DNA from: Sva-07 sp963728355
Lineage (GTDB): Bacteria; Actinomycetota; Acidimicrobiia; Acidimicrobiales; Ilumatobacteraceae
Reading direction: 5' to 3'
Length of the DNA: 64,000 nt
Assembly (NCBI GenBank): GCA_963728355.1
Contig: CAVSJQ010000001.1
Span: forward strand, 248,001 to 312,000
Position 1 is the stretch's first letter, and each line of letters begins with the position of its first letter. Below are positions 52,744 through 61,120 of the stretch, piece after piece. The position numbers and the translations under genes were made by a program. Below the pieces are notes generated by a model. It saw only the letters and a list, made by a program, of their open reading frames with translations, did no database searches and was not told the origin of the DNA.

Positions 52744-53259
52744 TCAGTCGGCCCACACGTCGGTGCCGTCGTAGGGCCGCTTGCGGTCGGGCGCGAAGTC
52801 CCGCTTCCAGATCAGGACCTTGCGGATGAAATAGCACACTTCCTTGCCGTCCTGGTTGAAGCCCTTCGTCTCGACCTTGACCACGCCGCGGTCGGGCTTC
52901 GACGACGACTCCTTGACCTCGAGCACCCGGGTCTCGGCGTGGATCGTGTCGCCGTGGAACGTCGGGAACTTGTGCTGCAGGGTCTCGACCTCGAGGTTCG
53001 CGATCGCTGCACCGCTGACGTCGGGCACACTCATGCCGAGCACCAGGCTGTACACGAGGTTGCCGACCACGACGTTGCGACCCTGCACCGACTCGGCGGC
53101 GAACCAGTCGTTGGTGTGCAAGGGGTGGTGGTTCATCGTGATCATGCAGAAGAGGTGGTCGTCGTACTCGGTGATCGTCTTGCCCGGCCAGTGGCGCAGG
53201 ATGTCACCAGGCGTGAAGTCCTCGAGGTACCGACCGAAGGGGCGTTCGTGCACTGTCAT
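52744..53259 (-). CDS. MaoC family acyl-CoA hydratase
   Basis: A 171-residue MaoC-type hot-dog protein starting MTVHERPFGRYLEDFTPGDILRHW. The hydratase 2 pattern is seen in YDDHLFCMITMNHHPLHTNDWFA (catalytic Asp and His) and VLGMSVPDVSGAAIANLEVE. It would add water to an enoyl-CoA such as mesaconyl- or itaconyl-CoA. CitE-type lyases on the same strand just downstream support a hydratase-lyase pathway. Confidence 0.87.
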   Translation of the reverse strand: MTVHERPFGRYLEDFTPGDILRHWPGKTITEYDDHLFCMITMNHHPLHTNDWFAAESVQGRNVVVGNLVYSLVLGMSVPDVSGAAIANLEVETLQHKFPTFHGDTIHAETRVLEVKESSSKPDRGVVKVETKGFNQDGKEVCYFIRKVLIWKRDFAPDRKRPYDGTDVWAD

Positions 53260-53300
53260 GTTCGTGACGGTATCGCTGCGTACGCAGCGGTGCGAAAGCG

Positions 53301-54635
53301 TCAGCGGTCGTGATCGTCCGCACCGTCGTCGGGTTCGGCCTCGACCTCCGGCCGCAGGGTCGCTGCGATGGCAGGATCCACCTCGGGGTCGCCGATGGGT
53401 CGTTTGCCGCCGAACCGCAGTGCGAAGTCGATCTTGGTCTCGCCCCTGGCGGATTCGGACCGCGCGAGGTCGCGCAGCCGCACGAGCCGGTCGCGCTTCT
53501 CGATCTTCCAGGGCCCGACCCGCAACGACGCATACGCGAGTCCTCCGATCGCGATCGGCATCAGGTACTGCGCGGATCGGTACGTCGCGATCGCCGGCGC
53601 GGCGACCCGCCGCGGCACGCCGAATCCGACGAGTGCGGTGAGGTACGTGGCCTCGACCACGCCGAGACCGCCGGGAAGGATCGGTATCGCCGCCAGCACG
53701 TTCGCCAACCCGAAGGCGACGAGGAGCGCGTCGACGGGCAGCGTGACGCCGTACGCCCGGAGGAACACCCAGAGCGACGCAGCGTCGAGGAGCCAGTTGG
53801 CCGTCGCCCAGAACACCACGCGCCACAACAGCTGACGGTCGCTGACGAGCTCCTCGAGCCGTTCGGCGACCTGATGGAGCACCGCAGCGAACCGATCCTC
53901 GTTGAGATGCGCCTTGCGCGCGATCCATCGCAGCAACCGTTCGGCCCGACCGGAGCCGTCCATCACCCCGACGACGAGCGCAGCCGCGAGTCCCATGATG
54001 ATGATGCCGAGGAGCGCAGCGAGCGCATAGCCCTCGTTGACGCCGCGGAACGGGATCGACATGGTGAGGCCGGTCCAGAACACGATGTTCAGCACGACCG
54101 CCGACCCGATGCCTGCCGTGGCGAGCGCGAAGCCGGCGTCCGGGCCGCTGATGCCCGACAGCGTCAGGAGCCGGTAGCCGAGCGCCGAACTCGCCGCGTT
54201 GCCGCCCGGCACGATGTTCGACAGCGCTTTGGTGCTCAGCTGGATCCGGAAGATGCGCGCCAACGACAGGCGCCGACCCGCGGTTCCCAGCGTGGCCCGG
54301 GTGAGCAGGGAGTAGGCGAGCAGTGCGAAGATCTGCAGCACGAAACCGAGCAGGAGCAGCAGCGGATTGACATCGCGGACGGTCTGGATCGCCTCACGGA
54401 AGCCACTGAGCACGCCCGGGCCGAGGAAGACGGCGATGACGATCAGCAACAGCACTTTGATCGTGAACCGGATCGGTTTGATGCTGCGACCCGTGGAGGT
54501 CTCGTCGCGGATCAGCGCAGGCAGCTCGCCCGTCGGCAGCACGTCGCGGTCCATCTCGTGCGTCCGATCCGCGTCGACATCGTCGACCTCGGGCGCCGAG
54601 AGCCGCTCGGACCGGTCGTCTGCCTCGTCGCTCAC
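53301..54635 (-). CDS. UPF0104/LPG synthase-like membrane protein
   Basis: A 444-residue membrane protein of the lysylphosphatidylglycerol synthase TM-region family. After an acidic cytoplasmic N-terminus it has about eight membrane helices, with IVPGGNAASSALGYRLL and PILPGGLGVVEATYLTALVGFG, both family hallmarks. The C-terminus is charged and cytoplasmic. It lacks the soluble aminoacyl-transfer domain, so it is probably a lipid transporter or flippase-type protein. I chose GTG 54635; the ATG of MDRDVLPTG, further in, is also possible. Confidence 0.82.
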   Translation of the reverse strand: MSDEADDRSERLSAPEVDDVDADRTHEMDRDVLPTGELPALIRDETSTGRSIKPIRFTIKVLLLIVIAVFLGPGVLSGFREAIQTVRDVNPLLLLLGFVLQIFALLAYSLLTRATLGTAGRRLSLARIFRIQLSTKALSNIVPGGNAASSALGYRLLTLSGISGPDAGFALATAGIGSAVVLNIVFWTGLTMSIPFRGVNEGYALAALLGIIIMGLAAALVVGVMDGSGRAERLLRWIARKAHLNEDRFAAVLHQVAERLEELVSDRQLLWRVVFWATANWLLDAASLWVFLRAYGVTLPVDALLVAFGLANVLAAIPILPGGLGVVEATYLTALVGFGVPRRVAAPAIATYRSAQYLMPIAIGGLAYASLRVGPWKIEKRDRLVRLRDLARSESARGETKIDFALRFGGKRPIGDPEVDPAIAATLRPEVEAEPDDGADDHDR

Positions 54636-54658
54636 CGTTGACCCCGGACCCGCATCGT

Positions 54659-55642
54659 TCAGTGGACGTCGATCATCCGTCGCAGCCGTGCCCGCAGCCG
54701 TGGCACCATGGCGGCGTCGGTCTTGCCGAGGTGCACGACGACGAGCTCGCGTTCGGGCACGACGACGATGTACTGGCCCTCGTGACCGTGGCAGGCGAGG
54801 CTGCCCGGGAACTCGGGCCAGATCCACCAGTGGCGGCCGTAGTCACAGCCGTTGTCGTCATCGTGTGACACCGGCGTGGCGGCGTGGGCGACCCATCCCT
54901 GCGGCAGCATCCGCTCGCCGGACGCCGTGACGCCGTCGTGGCGGTACAGCTCGCCGAAGGCGGCGAAGTCACGAGCGGTCGCGAAGACATACGACGAGCC
55001 GACGAAGTCGCCGGCAGCGTCGAACTTGGGGATCGCCGAGTCCATCCCGGTCGGTCCGAACAACCGGTCGTGGAGGAACGACTCCATGGCGGCGCGGCGC
55101 TGCTGCGGGTCCCCGCCGGGGCCACCGCTGACGATGTCGCCGATGATGCGAGCGATGATGTTGGTCGTGCCCGACGAGTAGCTGAAGTGGGTGCCGGGCT
55201 CGTGATCGAGCGGGAGCGCCGCTGCATAGGCGGCGTGGCTCGGGCCGCTCTCGCCGAACAACATCTCGATGCAGTGCGAGATCTCGTCGTCGACGTAGTC
55301 CTCGACGAAGCGCAGACCCGAGCGCATCTCCAGCAGCTGCAGCGTGGTGATTTCCGCCTTCGGCGTGCCGGCCCACTCCGGCACGGGAGCGGGCGCGTCG
55401 ATGGCGAGTGCGTCGTCGCCGACGAGGATCCCGACCGCTGCCTGCGTGATCGACTTCGCCATGCTCCACGACGTCAGCGTGGACTCGGCGGTGATCTCGA
55501 TCGCGGGCTGGAAGATGTTCTCCGGTTGGATTCCGTACCGCTCGGCGACCACCTCGCCTCGGTGCAGGACCAGCAACGCCAACGTGACGCCTTGGTCCTC
55601 AGGGCGTTCGAACAGCTCGTCGACGAGCGCAGACAGAGACAC
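54659..55642 (-). CDS. Serine hydrolase, class C beta-lactamase type
   Basis: A 327-residue serine hydrolase of the beta-lactamase/DD-peptidase superfamily. It has nucleophile SMAK (S60, K63), the YSSG tyrosine motif (FSYSSGTTN) and CHGHEGQ near the C-terminus in the KTG position. There is no signal peptide, so it is probably cytoplasmic, like many esterase-type members. It lies 11 bp from the ArsA-type gene on the same strand. The substrate is unknown. Confidence 0.85.
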   Translation of the reverse strand: MSLSALVDELFERPEDQGVTLALLVLHRGEVVAERYGIQPENIFQPAIEITAESTLTSWSMAKSITQAAVGILVGDDALAIDAPAPVPEWAGTPKAEITTLQLLEMRSGLRFVEDYVDDEISHCIEMLFGESGPSHAAYAAALPLDHEPGTHFSYSSGTTNIIARIIGDIVSGGPGGDPQQRRAAMESFLHDRLFGPTGMDSAIPKFDAAGDFVGSSYVFATARDFAAFGELYRHDGVTASGERMLPQGWVAHAATPVSHDDDNGCDYGRHWWIWPEFPGSLACHGHEGQYIVVVPERELVVVHLGKTDAAMVPRLRARLRRMIDVH

Positions 55643-55652
55643 GTCGTCGACG

Positions 55653-56795
55653 TTAGTTCCCGCTCACCAGACGGTCGGCGAGGCCCACCAGTCCCTCGAC
55701 GTCGTGGACATCGACGGCGAGCAACGGCAACTCGACGACCACGACGTCCTCGGCGAGGTCCTCGAGCACGGCGATCTCCTCGCGCTCGGCGGTCGCCAGC
55801 TCGGTGAGCTCGTCGTGCCACGCGACCTGGTCGGCGAGCGGGCCGTCGTCGAGGTCGTCGAGCACGACCCGATCGGCAGCGGTGAGCGGTTCGGGCATCG
55901 GATGGATCAGGTTGACGACCACACCACCGAACGGGAACGCGCCGTCACGAAGGGCTCCGATCAGGTGCTCGGCCTCGCCGATCGCCTCGGCGCGGGGACT
56001 CGACACGACGACGAACGATGCGCCGTCGGACCGCAGCAGCTCGGACACCTCCCTGGCGCGGCGGCGCAGGCCGGGTTCGATGTTCGCGAGCGACCGGAAG
56101 AACTCGATGGTGTCCTCGACGATCTGTGGGCCGGCGAGCCGACGAACCGCCCAGAGGAACATCGACGCCGCTGCGTTGGTCACCTTCGCGAACGCACGCT
56201 GGCCGACGGTGAGTGCCCGGTACACCGGATGGCCGAGGAAGCCGATCAGCCGGTCGGGCGCTTCCAGCAGATCGATGGCGTGCCGCGACGGCGGTGTGTC
56301 GACGATGACGAGATCCCAGTCGCCGCTGGTGTACAGCTGGTGCAGGCGTTCGATCGCCATGTACTCCTGGGCGCCGGCGAGCGATCCGGAGATCGCCCGG
56401 TACACCGGGTTCTCGAGGATCGCTGCGGCCTGCTTCGAGTTCGTGGTCTGCTCGTGGACGAGCCGATCGAACGTCGAAGCGGCATCGAGCATCAACGCCC
56501 AGAGTTCGCCGTCGGAGTCGCCTGCCCGCTTGCCGCGACCGCCGGACACGCCCGGGATGCCCGTGACCAGATGGGGCTCGTCGGCGGCGGCACCGGCGGC
56601 CAGGCCGAGTGCGTCCGCGAGCCGGCGCGCAGGATCGACGGTGACGACGACCACTCGACGACCGGCGCGGGCCGCAGCGACGCCGAGGGCGGCGGCGGTG
56701 GTGGTCTTGCCGACGCCGCCAGGGCCGCAGGTGACGATGAGCTCGGCGTTGGACACCTCGTGGCGGAACGACTCGGCAACGGTGCTTGCGCTCAT
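55653..56795 (-). CDS. ArsA/GET3-type ATPase, intact P-loop
   Basis: A 380-residue ArsA-family ATPase. Its deviant Walker A CGPGGVGKTTTAAAL holds both the usual Gly and the catalytic Lys30, and the switch region reads LVIVDTPPSRHAIDLLEAPDR. ATG 56795 starts MSASTVAES and overlaps the paralogous gene by four bases (ATGA). The pair should form a heterodimer with the other subunit, in which the P-loop Lys is lost. Such actinobacterial pairs are linked to anion handling or envelope processes; the function here is inferred. Confidence 0.87.
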   Translation of the reverse strand: MSASTVAESFRHEVSNAELIVTCGPGGVGKTTTAAALGVAAARAGRRVVVVTVDPARRLADALGLAAGAAADEPHLVTGIPGVSGGRGKRAGDSDGELWALMLDAASTFDRLVHEQTTNSKQAAAILENPVYRAISGSLAGAQEYMAIERLHQLYTSGDWDLVIVDTPPSRHAIDLLEAPDRLIGFLGHPVYRALTVGQRAFAKVTNAAASMFLWAVRRLAGPQIVEDTIEFFRSLANIEPGLRRRAREVSELLRSDGASFVVVSSPRAEAIGEAEHLIGALRDGAFPFGGVVVNLIHPMPEPLTAADRVVLDDLDDGPLADQVAWHDELTELATAEREEIAVLEDLAEDVVVVELPLLAVDVHDVEGLVGLADRLVSGN

Positions 56796-57751
56796 CGGGT
56801 GCCGCCGATCATCGGGCCGACGAGCGCGTCGGCCAGCTCGCCCAGATGGTGCAGGGTGAGGCGCGGCGTGGCGAGCCGCGGCAGCGTCACGAGCGGGACG
56901 TTGATCCCGTCGGCCAGTCGCTCGATCTGGTGGCGTTGACGCTCGAGGCGCTCGCGGCCGAAATCCGTCGACGACGCGAGCGCCGACTTGGCCGAGTCCG
57001 ACAAGGTGACCTTGTGGGAACGCGCCGCCATCGCGGGGGTCTTCGCGAGGCCGGGTCGGTCGGCCCAGCACGAGTTGACCACGGCGGGCAACAGCGACAG
57101 GCCGACGTCGGTGCGCAGCTCGTCGCCCAACTGGAGCGCTTCGGTCACGGGCGTCTCCTCGGGAAGGGTGACGATCATCGCCAGGCTGCGTTTCGGGTCA
57201 CGCAACATGGCGTCGACCTCGACGGACTGCTCGCGCACGGGCCCCGACTGCACGACCTCGGAGAGTCCGGTGGCCGAGCGCAGGAACGGTGCGGCGTGTC
57301 CGGCGGGGGGCGCGTCGACGATGATCAGGTCGGCTGCTCGTTCGCGTTCGAGTTCCTTGATCTTGCCGAGGACGAGGAGGTGTTCGAGTCCCGGCGTCGC
57401 CGCCGCGATCATCGGCAGTGACGCCGCCGAGGCGGCTCGCCGCAGCATGCCGCCGACGCCCTTGAGTTCGAGGTAGTCGCCGAATGCCTGATCGGCCGGG
57501 ATCGTCCGGCCGCGGACCTGGCCGGCACCCTTGATTCGACGCAGGATCCGGTCGCTCGAGTCGAGTTCCCGTCCACCGAGCAGCGGGCCCATGCCCGGGC
57601 GTCCGTCGACGGCGACGAAGAGCACGTCGGCGCCTTCGCGTGCCGCTGCCAGGGCATAGGCGGCCGCCACCGTGGAGGAACCGACCCCGCCCTTTCCGGC
57701 AACGATCGCCACACGTGTGCTCGTCAGCCAATCAGGTGCAGCCACGCCCAT
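56792..57751 (-). CDS. ArsA/GET3-type ATPase with altered P-loop
   Basis: A 319-residue ArsA paralog. Its Walker A reads AGKGGVGSST: the P-loop Lys is Ser25, though K20 is kept. The switch block DLIIVDAPPAGHAAPFLRSA is present. So it likely binds nucleotide weakly and serves as the second subunit of the heterodimer with the overlapping gene downstream. The start is ATG 57751. It is the first gene of the pair, 31 bp from the HMG-CoA lyase-type gene. Confidence 0.85.
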   Translation of the reverse strand: MGVAAPDWLTSTRVAIVAGKGGVGSSTVAAAYALAAAREGADVLFVAVDGRPGMGPLLGGRELDSSDRILRRIKGAGQVRGRTIPADQAFGDYLELKGVGGMLRRAASAASLPMIAAATPGLEHLLVLGKIKELERERAADLIIVDAPPAGHAAPFLRSATGLSEVVQSGPVREQSVEVDAMLRDPKRSLAMIVTLPEETPVTEALQLGDELRTDVGLSLLPAVVNSCWADRPGLAKTPAMAARSHKVTLSDSAKSALASSTDFGRERLERQRHQIERLADGINVPLVTLPRLATPRLTLHHLGELADALVGPMIGGTR

Positions 57752-57782
57752 CACGGTACCGGCGAAGGCGGACGACGAACCG

Positions 57783-58730
57783 CTATCCGCCGTCTCCGGC
57801 CTCGTTTGTCGCCGCCGTGAAACGCGGTCCGGCCAGACCGATGTGGCTGGCGACCGGTCGGCCGACGGCCGCACAGGCCAGTTCGGCAGCGTCGAGCAGG
57901 CCCTCGACCGACACCGCGGTCGACACCGCCATCGCCTCCAAGGCGTGTGCGAGGTCCTCGGTCGGGACGTTCCCGCCGGCGCCGGGTGCGAAGGGGCAGC
58001 CGCCGAGACCCCCGACACTGGCGTCGAGACGAACGGCGCCGTGCTCCAGCGCTGCGATCGCATTGGCGATGGCGAGGCCCCTGGTGTCGTGGAGGTGCAC
58101 GCCGATCGGCACGCCGACACTGGAATGCACCGAGCCCACGAGGACGGCGACCTCGGTCGGCACCGCGACGCCGATCGTGTCGGCGAGTCCGATCGACGAC
58201 GCACCGGCATCGACGGCACGGCGTGCGACCTCGACGACGCGGTCGGCGTCGATGCGGTGTTCGAAGGGGCAGCCCATCGCCGTCGCCAAGGTCATCTCGA
58301 CGACCGCTCCGGCACCGATCGCCGACGCTGCGAACCGCTCGAACTCGTCGAGCGCCGCGTCGGTGCCCGCTCCGGCGTTGTGGCGGCTGTGGCTGTCGCT
58401 CACCGACACCACGTACTGCAGATGGGTCAGGCCTGCGGCCAGGGCACGCTCGGCGCCGCGCCGGTTGAGGACCAGACCCCAACGGATGGCCCCCACCTCG
58501 TCCGCCAGTTGCGCCGTTGCGGCGCACAGCGCTTCGGCGTCCGCCATCGCCGGTACGCGGTCGGGTCGGACGAAACTGGTCAGTTCCAGGTCACGTACCC
58601 CGGCGGCCACGAGGGCCTCGAAAAGCGCGTACTTGACCTCGGTCGGGATCGGCACCTCGTCCTGCAACCCGTCTCGCAGGCTGACGTCGCGCAACGACAC
58701 GCGGGCGGGAAGGCGGTCGGCCACGGACAT
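57783..58730 (-). CDS. HMG-CoA lyase family enzyme
   Basis: A 315-residue TIM-barrel aldolase of the HMG-CoA lyase type. It has RVSLRDVSLRDGLQDE with the catalytic Arg and Asp, HLHDTRGLAIANAIAALE with the metal-binding His pair, and GLGGCPFAPGAGGNVPTED with the catalytic Cys. ATG 58730 has GGAG upstream. It would split HMG-CoA to acetyl-CoA and acetoacetate, or a similar hydroxyacyl-CoA. It is divergent from the CoA transferase (53 bp between starts). Confidence 0.9.
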   Translation of the reverse strand: MSVADRLPARVSLRDVSLRDGLQDEVPIPTEVKYALFEALVAAGVRDLELTSFVRPDRVPAMADAEALCAATAQLADEVGAIRWGLVLNRRGAERALAAGLTHLQYVVSVSDSHSRHNAGAGTDAALDEFERFAASAIGAGAVVEMTLATAMGCPFEHRIDADRVVEVARRAVDAGASSIGLADTIGVAVPTEVAVLVGSVHSSVGVPIGVHLHDTRGLAIANAIAALEHGAVRLDASVGGLGGCPFAPGAGGNVPTEDLAHALEAMAVSTAVSVEGLLDAAELACAAVGRPVASHIGLAGPRFTAATNEAGDGG

Positions 58731-58783
58731 CTCTCCATTCTCCCGCTTTCGCGGTGGGGCCGTCGACTCGGTAGACAACGACG

Positions 58784-59935
58784 ATGGACGGCGACGCGCA
58801 GACACGGACCGGACCGCTCCTCGGCGTGCGCGTCCTCGAACTCGGCAACTTCATCGCCGGCCCGTTCGCCGGACAGCTGCTCGGGGACTACGGCGCCGAG
58901 GTGATCAAGGTCGAGGCGCCCGACGGCGGCGATCCGATGCGCCGATGGGGGGTGTGCGTCGACGACTCCAGTCTGTGGTGGCCGATCATCGCCCGCAACA
59001 AGCGCTCGGTCGTCGCCGACTTGAAGAACAGCGAGGATCTCGCGTTCGTCCGCCGACTCGCGGGCGAGTGCGACGTGATCCTCGAGAACTTCCGGCCGGG
59101 CGTGTTGGCCAAGTACGGGCTCGACTTCGACTCGCTCTCGGCGGTCAATCCGGGCATCATCATCACCCACGTCTCGGGTTTCGGCCAGAGCGGTCCACGG
59201 TCGGTCGAGGCCGGTTTCGGTTCGATCGGCGAGGCCGTCGGCGGCATCCGCCACACGACCGGCGAACCCGACCGGCCACCGGCGCGTTGCGGGATCAGCC
59301 TCGGCGATTCACTGGCGGCGATGTTCGCCGTGATCGGCACGCTCGCGGCGCTGCACGAACGATCGACGAGCGGCAGGGGCCAGGAGGTCGACGTGGCGAT
59401 CTACGAAGCGGTCGCAGCGCTGATGGAGTCGTCGATGGTGGACTTCGACGTCGCCGGCGTGCTGCGCGGTCGCTCGGGGGGAACGCTGCCGCGTGTGGCA
59501 CCGGCCAACGCCTACCCCACGCTCGACGGGTCCGAGGTTTTGATCGCCGGCAACGCCGACAACGTGTTCGCCAGATTGTGCGACTCGATGGGGCGCCCGG
59601 ACCTGGCCGACGACGAGCGGTACGCCACCCATGTGGCGCGCGGCGCGCACGAGCGCGAGCTCGACGCACTCGTCGGCGAGTGGACCTCCACCATGCAGTC
59701 CGATGATCTGCTCGCCGTGCTGCGCAGGCACAGCGTGCCCGCTGGCCGCGTGTACACCGCGGCCGACATGCTCGACGACGACCACTACGCCGCCCGGGAG
59801 ATGATCCAGCGACGGCTCGCCCGCAGCGGCGTCGACACGCCGATGCTCGGCGTCGTCCCCAAGTTCTCCCGGACGCCGGGCAGCATTGCCGACGTCGGCC
59901 CCAACCTCGGCGAACACACCGACCTCTACCGCTGA
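58784..59935 (+). CDS. CaiB/BaiF (type III) CoA transferase
   Basis: A 383-residue family III CoA transferase. It has VLELGNFIAGPFAGQLLGDYGAEVIKVE at the N-terminus, NKRSVVADLKN, and the catalytic Asp in ISLGDSLAAMFA, followed by GRGQEVDVAIYEAV. It moves CoA between carboxylic acids. Divergent pairing with the HMG-CoA lyase-type gene suggests a shared acid-degradation pathway. The stop lies 1 bp before the inverted pair of type C palindromes. Confidence 0.92.
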   Translation: MDGDAQTRTGPLLGVRVLELGNFIAGPFAGQLLGDYGAEVIKVEAPDGGDPMRRWGVCVDDSSLWWPIIARNKRSVVADLKNSEDLAFVRRLAGECDVILENFRPGVLAKYGLDFDSLSAVNPGIIITHVSGFGQSGPRSVEAGFGSIGEAVGGIRHTTGEPDRPPARCGISLGDSLAAMFAVIGTLAALHERSTSGRGQEVDVAIYEAVAALMESSMVDFDVAGVLRGRSGGTLPRVAPANAYPTLDGSEVLIAGNADNVFARLCDSMGRPDLADDERYATHVARGAHERELDALVGEWTSTMQSDDLLAVLRRHSVPAGRVYTAADMLDDDHYAAREMIQRRLARSGVDTPMLGVVPKFSRTPGSIADVGPNLGEHTDLYR

Positions 59936-59936
59936 C

Positions 59937-60012
59937 GTTACGCCAGGGGTCAGACCCCCGGCGTAATGGCTGGGATGAGGTGTTACGCCGGGGGTCTGAC
60001 CCCTGGCGTAAC
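59937..60012. repeat. Inverted pair of type C palindromes
   Basis: Two copies (59937-59966 and 59982-60012) are reverse complements of each other, 15 bp apart. They fill the space between convergent CoA transferase and nrdB stops. Each can form a hairpin, so the pair may terminate both transcripts. The layout is like REP doublets in other bacteria. Confidence 0.85.
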
Positions 60013-60013
60013 G

Positions 60014-61120
60014 CTAGAACTCTTCGTCGAAGGCGACGTCGCCGGCGACGCCGACCTGGTAGCTGCTGACGGTGCGCTCGAAGAAGTTCGACAGGCCCTG
60101 CACGTCCTGGAGTTCCATGAAACTGAACGGATTCTTCGAGCCGAACTCGGGGGCGTAGCCGAGCTGCGCCAGCCGCTGATCGGCGACGAACTCGAGGTAG
60201 GTGCGGGTGTCGCCGAGGCTCATGCCCGGCACGCCTTCGCCGAGCACGTCGGCGGCGAACAGATGCTCACAGTCGATCGCCTCGTTGATCATCTCGCGGA
60301 TGTCGGCCTCGAGTTCCGCGTCGAACAGCTCAGGCTGCTCCTTGCGGACCGTGTCGACCACCTCGAACGCGAAGTTCATGTGGCAGCTCTCGTCGCGGAA
60401 CACCCAGTTGGTGCCGTCAGCGAGACCGTTGAGCAGGCCCTTGGACCGCAGGAAGTAGACGTAGGCGAACGCCGCGAAGAAGAACAGACCCTCGATGCAG
60501 GTGGCGAAGCAGATCAGGTTGAGGAGGAACTGCTTGCGCTGTTCGGGTGTCTCGATCTTCTGCAGACCCTGGATCGAGTCGATCCACTTGAAGCAGAACT
60601 CGGCCTTCGCCCGGATCGACGGGATGTTCTCGACCGCCGCGAAGGCCGCTTCGCGCTCGGCCATGTCGGGGATGTAGTTGTCGAGCAGCGTCAGGTAGAA
60701 CTGCACGTGCAACGCCTCTTCGTAGAGCTGGCGCGACAGGTACATCCGGGCCTCGGGGGCGTTGATGTGCTGGTAGAGGTTGAGCACCAGGTTGTTCGAC
60801 ACGATCGAGTCGCCGGTGGCGAAGAACGCGACCAGGCGCGACACGAGGTGCTTCTCGGCGGGCATCAACTTGCGTTGCAGGTCGACGAGGTCGTCGGAGA
60901 AGTCGATCTCCTCGACGGTCCACGTGTTCTTGATCGCGTCGCGGTACATGTCGAAGAACTGCGGGTACCGCATCGGCCGCAACGTCAGGTCGTAGCCCGG
61001 GTCGAGGATGTTGGTCGGACGCTTGGCGCCGACCGGCGAGGCCGACTCGAACTCGTCGGCGAGGGTTTCTCCGGGCCGGGAGGCCGGCTGGTAGTCGGTG
61101 ATCGGGTCGATGAGAGCCAT
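60014..61120 (-). CDS. nrdB: Class Ia ribonucleotide reductase beta subunit
   Basis: A 368-residue radical-generating subunit that supplies the radical for deoxyribonucleotide synthesis. Metal ligands are visible: D104 (GDSIVS), E135 and H138 (EALH), Glu in ATCIEGLFF, and Glu and His in RDESCHMNFAFE. Y142, four residues after H138, is the tyrosyl-radical residue, so this is not the Tyr-less class Ic. The start ATG 61120 overlaps the nrdA stop (TGATG), and the C-terminus ends GDVAFDEEF, the acidic tail that binds NrdA. Confidence 0.94.
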   Translation of the reverse strand: MALIDPITDYQPASRPGETLADEFESASPVGAKRPTNILDPGYDLTLRPMRYPQFFDMYRDAIKNTWTVEEIDFSDDLVDLQRKLMPAEKHLVSRLVAFFATGDSIVSNNLVLNLYQHINAPEARMYLSRQLYEEALHVQFYLTLLDNYIPDMAEREAAFAAVENIPSIRAKAEFCFKWIDSIQGLQKIETPEQRKQFLLNLICFATCIEGLFFFAAFAYVYFLRSKGLLNGLADGTNWVFRDESCHMNFAFEVVDTVRKEQPELFDAELEADIREMINEAIDCEHLFAADVLGEGVPGMSLGDTRTYLEFVADQRLAQLGYAPEFGSKNPFSFMELQDVQGLSNFFERTVSSYQVGVAGDVAFDEEF

